A stretch of DNA of 64,000 nt from Agarophyton chilense. Taxonomy: Eukaryota > Rhodophyta > Florideophyceae > Gracilariales > Gracilariaceae. Location: NCBI GenBank assembly GCA_030374765.1, contig JARGXX010000003.1, forward strand, positions 930,001-994,000, written 5' to 3'. Both the position numbers and the translations under genes were made by a program. The notes under the pieces are model-generated. The model saw only the letters and a program-made list of their open reading frames with translations, did not search any database and was not told where the DNA came from. How positions within the stretch are numbered: the first letter of the stretch is position 1; the number at the start of each line of letters is the position of its first letter. This document shows positions 9,025 to 20,542 of the stretch, in pieces.

Positions 9025-12000
9025 GTGACATTGTGCGACTTCCTTGGCATAACCCTCCAACTCGAACCTCCACGCGAAAGGTATATGCATGGGTGGGGAC
9101 AGGATTGCCTTGGAGCCAGAATGGTAGTGTGCTCCTGGACGCTCACGGTCCAAGACATCAACGGCAGACCAACATCGTTCACCTTCGACCTTGTGCCAGG
9201 GGAATCACCGATTATTATCGGAAATGATGTACAAAAGCACTGCAACACCTTCAACTTTGAAGAGCAACGGTACATCTGCATGCGACGACCCACAGACAAA
9301 GACGAACGCATACTCTTCACGTACATATCGCCGCCAGATAACCGCCTCCGCCTCGATATAGCACCGCATCCACTTTCAATCAAAAGCACGCTACTTGGGA
9401 ACATACACTCTTCCGCAAAACGTGCTCCACTTACTTTCTGCAAACGGGTCCATCGTTACACACATGCTACTGCTGACGAAATGAAACTGTTATGCAAGGA
9501 CGCTGAAATGCTAACACCCGAACTAGAAGCAGCAATCGAACGTGTGTACGACGCTTGCGAAGTATGTGCCAAGAACGGTCGTCCACTTCCAAGGCGAAAG
9601 ATCTCGATTACCCATGTCAATCAAGCGTTCAATGTGGAAATACAGATAGATTTCTTATTTCCTACTGTCAAATGCAAAAAAATCACAATCATGAACATTA
9701 CAGACACTGAAACATCGTACTCGGAGCTAACAATTACCAACGGGCGCACCGCTCAAGACATCATCAACACGCTCGAGACTTCCTGGATATGCCGACACGG
9801 TGCCCCAAATGCTGTCTCTGCAGATGACGAATACAACAGCTCCGGGCTACGCAACTTTCTGTCGGTACATGACATCAAGTTTAAACCACGCCCCAGCCGA
9901 CGTCATAACAAGACAGGCATCGTCGAACGCAAGAATTCCACTGTCAAGACAATCCTTTCAAAACTCGATGACGAACCATCTAATTCGGATACAGCAACGC
10001 TTGTCGCACGAGCTGCATTCCTATCCAATCTATTTTCTGGCAGCAAGCTGCTAAGCTCATTCGAGCTGGTACGCGGCTACCGTCCCTCCGTTGTAGGACT
10101 CCCTCGAACGGTCGTCACGGAAGAACTGATACATGCTCACAAAGAACAGACAGCTGTCAGGAAACTTCAACGACTACTTAAATCCCGCATCCATGAACCT
10201 CTCAGGGCTGAACACTTCAATCCTGGAGATCCCGTCTGGGTGTTTTATGACACTAGCAAGCAGAATGAACCCGCTGAATGGGTCAAAGCTACCGTGATCG
10301 CCGCACACCCTGAGCTCCTCGAAGTTCGCCGGTCTCATCACAGCCGTCCTATGCGCGTTGCATACGAAGACACTCGATTTGCACCCCGAAGCTCCCTCAC
10401 TGCTGAACTCATGTCCTGCTCGCTTGAAGAAGAGCTTCAACAAGACCCTGCCGATATGCCCGACCAACCCGCTACCCCGAGCGTCCGTAATGCAACCCCT
10501 GTCCCTGATGACCATCCACCTCGACCCACAGCCGCCCTCCTTGGCGCATCTTCGTATCCGACACCCCCTTCGTCGCCGACACCAACCACCGATACCTGTC
10601 ACGATCAGGGAGAGAAAGATATTGGACCCTATGCAAAGCTATCTACCCAAAAATCATCGATCATCGATGGGCGTACTCTAACTAGGGATCACACAAAGGA
10701 ATTGGAAGAGATCTACGAGGTCATCGGATCGAAACAGGTATCCGGATCGCAATTGTCCTTCGCACCGCCTTACATCTTAAAGGAAGCACTCAAGAGCGAG
10801 CACGATGCTAACTGGATTGATGCGTACGTTGAGGTTGCCGACACCGACGTCCATAAACATGCGAACGTCATCACCTCACACGTCGTACATAAAATCAAAA
10901 CTGATGAAGACGGTAAGAGGAAAATGAAAGCCCGTATTGTTCCTCACGGGAACCATGATGATGAAAAGGACAACGTACGAAAGGATTCATCCAACGCCCC
11001 CTTATTCATCGTTCGGTTACTGCTATCGCTGACAACATTCCTTGGGTTCAGAATCGGCACTGCCGACATTAAAGGGGCCTTTCTACAAAGTGGCCCCATC
11101 GACAGAGATATATACGTCAGACCACCACGGGAGTGGAACTCCATGCGCGGTCTGCTCTGGAAGCTACTGAAACTCCCATACGGAATAGCAGATGCAGGAA
11201 GAAAAAGGCAGAAGACCATAGAAGCCTGGATGCTACAGAACGGCAAATTGGAACGGGTGCTAGGACTTTCCCAGCTCTTCATACAACGTAATCGAGAAGG
11301 CAGTATAAGATTGCTCGTCGCTAAAGTCACCGACGACTTTCTGCTTAGCGGAAGCATCGAAGCTATGACGGAATTTACCACCGAACTGAAAGAAAGATTC
11401 ATCGTCGGAAAGGTCCTCATTGATAAGCCGATCAATTTCGACGGGTGTGAGATCACCCAAGACGACGGTGGTAGTATCACCATGTCAATGAAACGATACC
11501 TCGAACGACTGCGACCCATTGAGATTTCGAGATCTAGAAAGAAGGAGCGACAAAGCAATGCCACTGACTCAGAACTGTCGCAGTTCCGCTCGCTGGCGTG
11601 CACACTCATGTATCTTGGTAACGGGGTTCTTCCCCAAGCAGCCTACGTCACTTCGACTCTACAGCAGCTAATCCCCAAAATATGCGTCGAGCATCTCGTT
11701 ACAGCCAACGATATGCTCAGGGAACTATTGGAATTGGAACCACAAATCTCCTTCATAGCACCGCCAAAGGCTACACATATTAGCGAAGTGCTCGTCTCTT
11801 CATTCGCTGATGCCTCGTTCAACCACGGCACGAGTTCAGGATACGGACAGACCGGGCTGATTACTGGACTTCGGATCATACGAAATGATGGTGTGAACCT
11901 CTTTCATACCATCGATTGGTGTAGCAACAAACAAAGAAGAGTTAGTTACTCACCCTACGGAGCCGAAGTTCTTGCCTGTGCCGATGCAGATGACCGTGGA

Positions 12001-12333
12001 TTCTATCTTAAATATGGGCTACAATCGCTATTTCCCTTCGTGAAAACGCGTAGCGAACTCGCAACGGACTCCAGATGTTTATACGATACTATAACGACTC
12101 TGCACGAAGCAAAAGACTACAGACTACGACCGACGGTCCAGCGCATTCGCAATAGCTTTGACTCACAAGAACTGGATTTAATGCGTTGGATTCCTGGCGA
12201 TGCAAACACGGCAGACGCACTCACAAAACGAAATAAGCAGACGTTCAGGTTACTAAACCAACTGACGTCTTCAGGAGTGGTCTGTATGCAAATCGAGTCC
12301 GGCTACGCCGTTAACAGCTGCGAGTGGCAATAA
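9025..12333 (+). CDS. pol region of copia element A: protease, integrase, reverse transcriptase, RNase H
   Basis: One frame of about 1,100 codons. A protease-like C-terminal block (SPIIIGNDV) is near 9205-9231. The integrase zinc region (HRYTHATADE and CEVC) covers about 9450-9580 and the integrase core, with its acidic triad in order (IQID, SADDEYN, GIVERKN), about 9640-9940. A Ser/Pro-rich linker follows at about 10,440-10,620. The reverse transcriptase runs from about 10,780 to 11,500 with TADIKGAFLQS and KVTDDFLLSG; RNase H covers about 11,790-12,250 with SSFADASF and WIPGDANTADALTKR. The TDD form of the reverse transcriptase motif, rather than the more common copia YVDD, may mark a distinct lineage. 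Confidence 0.93.
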   Translation: MTLCDFLGITLQLEPPRERYMHGWGQDCLGARMVVCSWTLTVQDINGRPTSFTFDLVPGESPIIIGNDVQKHCNTFNFEEQRYICMRRPTDKDERILFTYISPPDNRLRLDIAPHPLSIKSTLLGNIHSSAKRAPLTFCKRVHRYTHATADEMKLLCKDAEMLTPELEAAIERVYDACEVCAKNGRPLPRRKISITHVNQAFNVEIQIDFLFPTVKCKKITIMNITDTETSYSELTITNGRTAQDIINTLETSWICRHGAPNAVSADDEYNSSGLRNFLSVHDIKFKPRPSRRHNKTGIVERKNSTVKTILSKLDDEPSNSDTATLVARAAFLSNLFSGSKLLSSFELVRGYRPSVVGLPRTVVTEELIHAHKEQTAVRKLQRLLKSRIHEPLRAEHFNPGDPVWVFYDTSKQNEPAEWVKATVIAAHPELLEVRRSHHSRPMRVAYEDTRFAPRSSLTAELMSCSLEEELQQDPADMPDQPATPSVRNATPVPDDHPPRPTAALLGASSYPTPPSSPTPTTDTCHDQGEKDIGPYAKLSTQKSSIIDGRTLTRDHTKELEEIYEVIGSKQVSGSQLSFAPPYILKEALKSEHDANWIDAYVEVADTDVHKHANVITSHVVHKIKTDEDGKRKMKARIVPHGNHDDEKDNVRKDSSNAPLFIVRLLLSLTTFLGFRIGTADIKGAFLQSGPIDRDIYVRPPREWNSMRGLLWKLLKLPYGIADAGRKRQKTIEAWMLQNGKLERVLGLSQLFIQRNREGSIRLLVAKVTDDFLLSGSIEAMTEFTTELKERFIVGKVLIDKPINFDGCEITQDDGGSITMSMKRYLERLRPIEISRSRKKERQSNATDSELSQFRSLACTLMYLGNGVLPQAAYVTSTLQQLIPKICVEHLVTANDMLRELLELEPQISFIAPPKATHISEVLVSSFADASFNHGTSSGYGQTGLITGLRIIRNDGVNLFHTIDWCSNKQRRVSYSPYGAEVLACADADDRGFYLKYGLQSLFPFVKTRSELATDSRCLYDTITTLHEAKDYRLRPTVQRIRNSFDSQELDLMRWIPGDANTADALTKRNKQTFRLLNQLTSSGVVCMQIESGYAVNSCEWQ

Positions 12334-12373
12334 AGGCAATATCGCACTTTAGCTTTCGTGCGATGACGGGGGA

Positions 12374-12804
12374 TGTGGCATTATGCGACACTGTGCGACA
12401 CTATGAAATGACATAGTGACTGTATTTGCAAAATGACGGGATGTCATTGTTAGTTTACGCAGAAAGGTCAACTAGCTGATAACGCGAATCGAAGGGACCG
12501 CGATAGCAAGTGCAACGGTCCTCGATTCAAAGTAGCTAATAGACCGGCAACTGCAGTACGCTATTCCTGCCCAGCTAGAGCGAAAGCTACGAAAGAGCAC
12601 GTAGCTGTAGAGCTCGACGAAAGGGTATAGCATTAGGTATATATAGACAGGTCTGCTCGAGATAGAGGGACCAAGGAAAAAGGAGAACCGAAAACGGAGG
12701 AAGAAGAACTCCGGAGCTTTGTGCTCATTCACATTCGCCTGTAGAGCTAGTCTCCACCCGCTACAGTATTTTATCACAGAATGGCTAATCACCATGACAC
12801 CACA
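12374..12804 (+). repeat. 3' LTR of copia element A
   Basis: 431 bp, collinear with 7215-7645 with about three differences, followed by the second copy of the acggt target duplication. Because the LTR contains the gag ATG, this copy also carries that start codon, and reading runs from it into flanking DNA. Confidence 0.97.
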
Positions 12805-12809
12805 ACGGT

Positions 12810-14246
12810 ACAATCACATCACTGGCAACGAGTAGTGAGAGAAGAAAGAGAGAAAAGAGGTTCACGGCGTGAGAGCCTATATTTGCTCCCGTTGCAAAGA
12901 CTCGTGTGAAAAGCTTCTATCGTTTGTTCCATGGTTACGGCAGCGTGGCGAGGAGCAATTGCTAACCTTAGCATAATATTTTTTCAACGCTTTGATGCCG
13001 CTTGCTCTTTGTTGCTACTTTCCAGCATGAAAAAAGGAAAATAATCTCAAATTTTCAAATTGGTCCCGCGTGCATCGTGAAATATGTGCAGTGCTCCAAT
13101 CCCAACTTGAAGTGAAGGCACGCTCCAGAAAACAGCTGTATGTGCAGTGCGTTTCAAACACATATCTGTAAACGTCTCAAATTTAGCTAGGGGACACAAC
13201 GCGGGTGGCTACAACCCAAGGGGACACAATTAGTAGATATGCTCTCGAGAGTACCAGCCCAAAATAAGGCAACGAAAAGAAGTCAAAGAAAGACGACAGA
13301 AAGAAGGTGTGTAATGGGTAGGGAGCACGAATGATAAAATGACCAATATATATGAGGCAGAAAGAACCAAAGATATATAGATGTAATATAACAAATGAAA
13401 TTTGTAAAAGCCTATACCAAAATATAAAGACTGTATTTATATATTGCGAAAGTTCTACAAAATAGTACTGTTTTTCTTTTTGACACTGAGACAATGGTTG
13501 TAATGAACTCAAAAATAGTGGGCATCGGGGAACTTTATATCGCACACACCGCACAAAAAGTCTTTGTCTTTGTAAGAAGCACGTCTTAGTGCGTTTTGGT
13601 GCTTATACCCGCTTTGTGGACCTTTTATTGGTGCTGGGTATGAACTTTGATTCTGCGAACGTTACAGCGCTTCAGGGAGAGTCTATGAGAGGAAGAACTG
13701 CGGCGACGTTTCTCATGATGAGTGAAGACTCGAAGGATGTGGCGGGCGCGGAAAAGGTCGGCGCAGTCGCGGTAGAAAGCGGACTCAATCTTTAAGTTAA
13801 GAAAGAAAAGGGATAAAATGGATGGCAATAGAGGCACATAATGAGCTAAGTGATAGTTTTGGTGCCGAATTAGGGAGGGTGAGCCGCCTTAGACGAGCGG
13901 ACTCGACCAGATTTGGTCGGAGCCGACCGAGTTGTGCCATATATTGACAGTTCGGAGGAAGGCCAGCGCGATAATTTGTGCTGCTTCCGGTCCGGTACTC
14001 GTTAGCCTGTCCTTATCTGTGCAAGAATTCGTGCGGCTTGCGGCCAGTGCAGAACAGCCTGTTTTTATCTTTGTGAAAATTCGGGCGGGTTGGTCCAAAT
14101 TGTACGACAAAGCAAGCGGTCGTCCAATGACATCAGAGACTCTCTAACTGCAATCGACTCTATTCGACTATAAACTACTTGGCCGCCCTACTTCTTTTGT
14201 CCTTGCCCCTGGATACTTCTTCCATCCGTTTCCAACTTTCGCCGCT
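12810..14246. other. AT-rich gap after copia element A; no supported gene
   Basis: About 1.4 kb of AT-rich sequence without a recognisable coding region. At 13146-13166 it contains gcagtgcgtttcaaacacat, almost the same as the outer terminal repeat of the Tc3-like transposon at 43,696, but no transposase remnant follows. A TATA-like ctataaa near 14168-14174 precedes the small ORF that follows. Confidence 0.5.
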
Positions 14247-14600
14247 ATGCCTCAATCCACGTTCCACTACGCACCATCAAAACTCCGCGCTGTCGACGAG
14301 AGCAAAATGTCCGGCGAATCACGAAGCGCCACGGCTGCCTTCGATCCGGTACCCTCTGTGATATCGGAATTGCAGATGGCCGCGACTGTGGCGGCCGGAG
14401 ACATGCTGCGTTCCATGGCACGTGGCCAACCTGTTACGGGCTGTAACTTGGAGGAGGCTCTGCTGCACGTACCGTGGCCGTATCTCCGTGGGCTTTTGGA
14501 TGTAATGGCCTTCGCCGCAAGTGCGGGTGACGTCGGACGCATTATTGTGGAGGGTGTTATTAGCGTGCCTGACATGGCGATCAACTTCCTACGCGTGTAA
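14247..14600 (+). CDS. Small protein of unknown function, possible host gene
   Basis: A 117-residue ORF from an ATG at 14247 to TAA. I do not recognise the family. It looks genuinely coding: GC-ending codons are favoured as in the host genes of the left island, the composition is balanced, and a TATA-like ctataaa lies about 75 bp upstream. The N-terminal third is polar; the rest (residues 45-117) is Ala/Val/Leu-rich and could form amphipathic helices; no signal peptide or clear membrane segment is seen. A second in-frame ATG (residue 21) has AAA upstream and could be used. The stop lies only 8 bp before the 5' LTR of gypsy element B, so any host 3' UTR has been replaced by retroelement sequence. 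It could also be a captured fragment. Confidence 0.45.
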   Translation: MPQSTFHYAPSKLRAVDESKMSGESRSATAAFDPVPSVISELQMAATVAAGDMLRSMARGQPVTGCNLEEALLHVPWPYLRGLLDVMAFAASAGDVGRIIVEGVISVPDMAINFLRV

Positions 14601-14608
14601 GGGAGCAA

Positions 14609-15041
14609 TGATAACGGTTGAGCTCTGTTAGCCGCCGGGCCCTGAGATATCTTACAGGCGACACGTGGAAGGGTCGACCTCAGGTGGACTCATGTAGATT
14701 ATTAATTTATTTTAATTAGTGTAATAGGTTGGCATTACAGTGCCAGGGAGATCCCAGCGCCCCGCCAGTACTATGTACTTGGCTCGAGTGACGCTTCTCC
14801 ATTAGAGTAAGGTAGACACATATACGATACTAAATAACCCCCTTTGGTATATTAGTTCCACCCTATGGTCTTCAAGCCATCGTGTCCGCAGCTCCCACCT
14901 GTAGAACTACGCAGTAAACGCCAGCCCATTGCACAAAGTACTCTGAGAGTGCCGCCGTCAAGGATTTGAACCTTAGGACGCGCTCTACAACGCAACCACC
15001 GGTCGAGACCCGTACGCTGACCCACTCCTCATTTCGTAACA
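14609..15041 (+). repeat. 5' LTR of gypsy element B
   Basis: 433 bp, tgataacggttgag...cgtaaca, pairing with 31187-31619. On the minus strand near 14962-14995 it carries tRNA-like A- and B-box sequences (B box GGTTCAAATCC). Confidence 0.93.
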
Positions 15042-15044
15042 TTT

Positions 15045-15061
15045 TGGTCTCCCGACTTAGA
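15045..15061 (+). promoter_or_regulatory. Primer binding site of element B
   Basis: tggtctcccgacttaga lies 3 bp after the LTR and is identical to the site in element D. Its complement ends in CGGGAGA-CCA, the form expected of a tRNA 3' end with G72 and A73, which is typical of eukaryotic tRNA-Tyr. Confidence 0.65.
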
Positions 15062-15159
15062 AACCTTTGGAATAATTGAACGGACTACTAGAACGAAGAA
15101 TTATCCGGACTATAACTTTTGGTTTAATTCCCCAACGGACCAGAAGTACAGAAGCAACC

Positions 15160-17830
15160 GCCATTATGGATGCAGGAAACACACCCAACCGACCAGACCA
15201 TAGGACTCCTACGGCAGGACAAAATGCGACTGCAACGCCAGCGATGTCGCCTGAGCCTCAGGTTGATACCGCTAGCAACCGCAGGAGCACGAGGAGCCAG
15301 CCGCAAGAAGTACTGACCCCCCTGGAGAAGCCTGAAAGGATTCACCGAGAACCCACGGTGGCGGCGCGTTTACGAAAATGCCTCACCAGGGCCACCTCTA
15401 GGCCCGGGACATATCAAGGAAAAACTAACCAGACCGAAGGAATGAAAGAAAGCATGCCCACAGGGCTTGCCGACCTTCTCTGGCCCCGTCTATGTGAACT
15501 CTGCCCATGTGGATTCCATTATGGACGTGCGACTGGCTACGGCATTCGCTGACCATACGGACTACCTCATCATGCAAATCATCCCTAAGATAATGTAGTC
15601 TTAATTATTCATAGACTCCCTCCTACAGGCCGTTCAAGGAGCAGTCACCCACCAGGCAGGAAATTCGGTCCCTAGGACCTGTCCACCACAAATTAACAAT
15701 CCGGTCTCCATATGGCAACCCCCTACCGAACCCCGAGGAGCGGCGGGATTATCTGCCCCTCGCTGGGAATACCATCAGGAAACCCCCATGGTGGGCCAAT
15801 TTAGCTGCAGAAGAGAAGTTCCTCGTCTACATGACAGACAGGTTGCCCATCAGGGGAATCCAAGGGAGGGACAAGCGAGGAGCAGAAGAGAAAGCTCCGC
15901 GTCTAGAAGAGAGACCGCTGGCCCCACCCGACGGATTATACGAAATACAGCGACCTCAGGGCTCCATCGGATCTGATAGAGAGATCGATCGTTTAGCTCC
16001 CTACTCCACTGGAAAGAAGAAAAGAAGAAACCGCAGGAGAAAGAAGCACAGAAGGAGAAAGAGAAGAGACCATTCGGACACGAGCGATTCCGAATCGGTC
16101 TCAACCGAAACGACCGACTTGGAAGTGGATGAGGCTGCCGTTCGAGGCCTCAGACCACTGACAACCACAAACGAACTTTTCCATAAGGTTCTAGACTACC
16201 GGAATTACCGGCTAGCCGACAGGTCCGCGAAATATTCTGGTTCTGTGTCTCGCAAAGTCGCCATATGGGCCAAACGGATGCAACTAACCATTACGGACAA
16301 GTTATCGGGTTTCGATCCCATTGCTGTACTTAGGTTTTTCAGTTTGTTTCGTACGGCCTGCGATCAGAACGGTGTCCACGAGGGCCCTATTTTTTCATTT
16401 TCCAATTCTTCTTCACAGGAAAGGCGCGTGACCGAGTGGTTTCGAAGATATCTGGCACAGCTGACCTCGTGGATGCTCAAAACAGTGAGCTCCTCAGGTC
16501 ATACCCTCAGGTTGTTAATTACCTCTCGGAAATCTAAGCCACGGATGACGTTATAATGGATGCCCAACAGGAAGTCATCTCCTTAAGGCAGAGCTCCAAC
16601 ATAACCGAATCGGCTTTCGCAGACGACCTATAGAAGAAGGCTTACCGATAAGGAAACGTGTTCTCCGAAGGACGGCTTAAATGTCATTTCATGCAGGGAT
16701 TGCTCCCTGCCCTTCGGACACATGTGCGCAATTACCACACGGAAGACCCGCAATAATCCTTCCGAAGGCTCGTTGTCTACGCCGAGGGTTATGAAAAAAC
16801 GTACAAGACCTCCAGGGGCAACGCTGATATAACCAGCGGACACGAAACTCCGTTGCCTAAACCCAACCAAGCCCATTTGGTTAGATCCACGGAGTCACAC
16901 ATGGATGCATCACTACTCCTCGCGATCAATTTCAGTGCTCCTCCGTCCAGGCCCTCATCATATACCTTCCAGGGAACTACAGCGACCACTGGACCACGCA
17001 CAACCAAGTATTCTCCCTTCCCGCCCCGCAAGGACGTTTTTGTTTTATCCCCAAGTGCTTGCTTCCTCTGCCTTTCCGTGACCCAACCTTGTGACTGTAC
17101 TAGTTATCTGCCTGAGGACGCATGCAAAAACATCCTAGCATTAATGGAAGAGAATTTCAGGGTGCCGCGATCCGAAGAAATGTATAACAAGGCACAGCAA
17201 CGAACCACAGAAACCCCTGGAAGCTCACGCTATGCCACGTCTCCGGATACTCCGATCAAAGCCCCACAGGTCCACGCCATTGTAGATCCTACGGACGACC
17301 CCGTGGAAGAATCCTATCCTCAGGAAGAAACGGAATCCCCATCAGAAAACTCCTAGAGGGACGACTCGAGGCAAATCCTCCCTCTTTAAGCGCCTGCCTC
17401 AACCAATTGGACGGTCATGAGCCAAAGAGCTCCTCACCTCCCAAGACAAGCCACCCACAATGGACCACTCAGGATGAACCACAATTAGAACACAATAACA
17501 ATCCCGTCTGTATCCTCAGGAAAGAGAACTATAAAGTTCGAGTAACCGTAGGACTTTGTTCCAACAACTTTCAAGTGACCACAGCTGTATTGGTCAAAGG
17601 CGCTGGTCCCAACTTGGTCCATCCTAAGCTGCTCCCACTGGGGTGGCAAGATTTCGTTCAGGCAAGGAAGACCCTAAGGATTACCGATGCGTCACGTAGA
17701 CAAATGGACATTAAAAGAACAGTACCACTTTACCTCCAGTTAGGACAATTCAAAGTTCGAAAGTGGTTCCTTGTATGCCCTAACTTGGGCGCTGAGGCAA
17801 TCCTAGGGACCTCCTTTATCGATCGATAAA
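15160..17830 (+). pseudogene. gag and protease region of element B
   Basis: The capsid-like part around 16,140-16,370 (LRPLTTTNELFHKVLDYRNY) matches the gag of element D (LRELKPTNPLYRELLSYRYY), which shows that the two families are related. A very basic Lys/Arg stretch lies just before it at about 16,010-16,070. A retroviral-type protease remnant is near 17,580-17,830. The region is broken in many places. Confidence 0.75.
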
Positions 17831-18359
17831 TTAAGGCCATTTATCCAAACCTTAGGAAAGTCACGTTCTACCGCGCACCTTCCATCTCCATAACTAGTTC
17901 CGCCCCAAGGCCAGAAGCTAACCACAAACGAGCGGTTGTCCCCGAAAACACGAAGTCCAATAAGGTTCGCCTGTCAAAGTCCACAACGATACCCCCGATG
18001 ACCCAAATCCTTGTATCGGTCCATTCGCAGTCTTCAGTTATCATAATGATTCAGAACCACCCAAAAACGGTTCTGAAGCACCTTACCTTGATGGCCAATT
18101 GAGTAATAGACATCCACCCACAGCAGGTCCTTTTTGGTCAATAATAGCAACATCCTAGATAAACCCGTGCGGTTACATAAAAGTACCGTGATCGGGATCA
18201 CTCTACCCGCGCCCGTGGCCATAATGGAGTCCCAAATGGATAACCTTGCGACGCCAACTCCCGACGAGGACGTAGACTCTTTGGAGGGACGGTCTCCACC
18301 GGCGCAGAATTCGAATCCTGTACGCCCCAGGTACTTGATCTCCTCAGAGATTAGCAGGC

Positions 18360-19765
18360 CATGTTGTCAGGTAGATTTGGCACATTCAGATCCACTACAC
18401 ACCGCATTAACCTTCAGGGTGATGCTAGACCACAGTTCCAGCACCCATACCGTACCGGCGTTAAAGGTACGGAAATTGTCGCCAACCAGATGGAAAAGAT
18501 GTGCAAAGCTCAAATCATAGAGCCGGTGCCTCCAACTGCACCCGAATGGGCAGGTTCTCTTGTCTTCGTGGCGAAGAAAGATGGCTTCGTCAGGTTTTGT
18601 TGTCTACTACAGGAAGCTGAACGCAGTAACCAAGAGGGACTCATACCCGATACCCCGCATGGAAGACTGTCTGGATTCCTTAGTCGAAGCTGTCGTATTT
18701 TCCATACTGGACGCTAACTCCTGATAATGGCAAATCCCTTTGGCCGAAGATGCGAGAGCGCTGAAAACCTTTACCACGCATGAAGGTCTGCTCAGATTTA
18801 CTCGCATGCCCTTTGGTTTGAAGAATGCACCAGCCACTTTCCGACGGGTAATGGAAATTATACTGTCCAGAGTCAAATGGAAGTTCGCCCTGGTCTATTT
18901 GGATGACGTTATAATCTTCTTACAGACCATAAAGGAACACCTTCGCCACGTGAATAAGGTGCTAACAATCCTACAAGACGCTTGAATAACACTGAAACTC
19001 CGCAAAAGCGCTTTCTTCCAGGCCTCAGTGGACTATCTCGGTCACGTCGTCCTCGCAGTAAACCTAAAGGTGGCCACACGGACCACAAATGCGATTCGAC
19101 AGACTAAAACTCCTAGGACCCACACGGAACTACGATCCTTCGTGGGCTTTTGCAAGCTTTCCAACGGTTCGTCAAAATGTTTTCCAAGATCTCGGCCCCT
19201 ATCAACGCGATGCTGAAGAAGAGAACACCTTCGGAGTTCGAAGCCCTCACCGAAGATCAGTACGAGTCATTTCAGACCCTCGAGGACAAATTGCTGAACC
19301 CACCCATATTTGCTTTACGAAAGCCCGATAGGCCTTTCGTCCTGGACACAGATGCCTCTGATGTCCAAGTAGGTTGTGCACTGCTACAGGAACAGGAGTC
19401 ACCGAATGGCTACCGACTTATCGGCTACTGGAGCAGAATGATCACAAGCGCGGAGTGAAACTACAGTACGACCGAAAAGGATTTTCTAGCCCCTGTATGG
19501 TCCGTATTGACACTCCGTCCATACCTCGAGGGAACTAGGTTTTCCATTACGATGGACCACGATCCACTCCGCTGGCTACTCAATATGACCGATGCATCAA
19601 GTCGCCTCGCTTGGTGGCGCCTCTGGCTGTCCGAATATGACTACGAGATAACTTATAGGCCAGGCATCAAGCACCAGGCAACAGATGCATTCTCGCGAAT
19701 CATTACCGACGGAATTGATGACACTCCATTGGGCGAACTAATTCCTACCCCCCTCTACAGATGAT
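18360..19765 (+). pseudogene. Reverse transcriptase and RNase H region of element B
   Basis: Gypsy-type reverse transcriptase motifs (RMPFGLKNAPATFRRVME, LVYLDDVIIF) lie at about 18,800-18,915. RNase H motifs (FVLDTDASDVQVGCALLQ and YRPGIKHQATDAFSR) lie at about 19,340-19,700. The coding sense is broken in several places. Confidence 0.85.
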
Positions 19766-19873
19766 GGACCCCAGGACTACACGAAAACGGAGGACCTTAT
19801 GTGTAGGGTGCAATAAGAGGATCCTGAGGTAAAGGAGAACGAAGTATACCTACTGTACTGGGGGACACGTCTG

Positions 19874-19890
19874 TGTTCTCGGAATGCTAG
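19874..19890 (+). repeat. Left terminal inverted repeat of the Plavaka-like transposon
   Basis: TGTTCTCGGAATGCTAG, perfect inverse of 27915-27931, preceded by the CTG target duplication. Its last five bases are the first of at least four GCTAG motifs (also 19899-19903, 19907-19911, 19957-19961). Confidence 0.95.
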
Positions 19891-20119
19891 ATAAGTGTGC
19901 TAGATAGCTAGTTTTGTAAATAAAAAGCCAAAAAATCTAAGAATTTTGCAGATTGCGCTAGTTCGGCACCTGAAAAAAAAAATTGGAAATAAGAACTCCA
20001 TGCATCTTAGTGTTTTGACCACTTAATGCAGTTTAATCTGCATTTGCAGTTTACTGGTCAATTTTGACCGCTCTAGGTGGAGATCCATACCAAGGCAGTC
20101 GTCAGTACCTTCTACCTCC

Positions 20120-20441
20120 TTACTGGCCCTTTTGCTTACTAGGCTCCAGCGTTCCACCGGGAGGGTATTTGAGGTTGAAGAAGTCCACCACCGCATTCTC
20201 AACCTCGTCCACCTCCCCAATGCTCCAGTTCCTCACACCCGGCTGCCCCACCACACACACATTCCCACCCTTCTTCTCCACATCCTTACCAACCCTCCTC
20301 TTCTTCAGCCGACTCTCTCCAACTCCTCCCCCTTTCCATTCCTCTCTCCCCTTCTTCAACCCAGCCGGCTCCCCGCGTCTCCCTGGCGTCACCGGCGACC
20401 CTTTCGCTCTCCCCCTCTCCTCTCCCACCTCCTTCAGATAC
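20120..20441 (-). CDS. Candidate C-terminal exon of an unknown protein inside the transposon
   Basis: A minus-strand frame opens right after a splice-acceptor-like gtttcag (20442-20448) and runs to a stop at 20120. About 106 residues: a very basic Gly/Arg/Glu-rich part and then a more ordinary C-terminus (NWSIGEVDEVENAVVDFFNL). I recognise no family. The purine-rich coding style resembles the accessory gene of the same transposon. It may be cargo or a decayed piece of a longer gene; no upstream exon was identified. Confidence 0.3.
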
Positions 20442-20542
20442 TCTGAAACAACTGTTCAAAGAGCGGTATCATATCGTTACCTATGTGCAGCGTACAAGGA
20501 AGACTAGCAAACCGGAACGCCTTTACTAAGATGTTCAGTTAG

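Larger units (their letters stand above)
7215..12804 (+). mobile_element. Ty1/copia LTR retrotransposon A, young, nearly whole
   Basis: 5,590-bp element bounded by 431-bp LTRs (TG...CA) and a 5-bp target duplication acggt at 7210-7214 and 12805-12809. The LTRs differ at only about three positions, so the insertion is recent. Order of parts: gag, protease, integrase, reverse transcriptase, RNase H; integrase before reverse transcriptase defines the copia superfamily. Pol is one long frame; gag is interrupted in about two or three places, so the copy looks like a recent fossil. A short G-run just before the 3' LTR (12367-12372) is the likely polypurine tract. The subclade cannot be assigned by eye. 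Confidence 0.96.
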
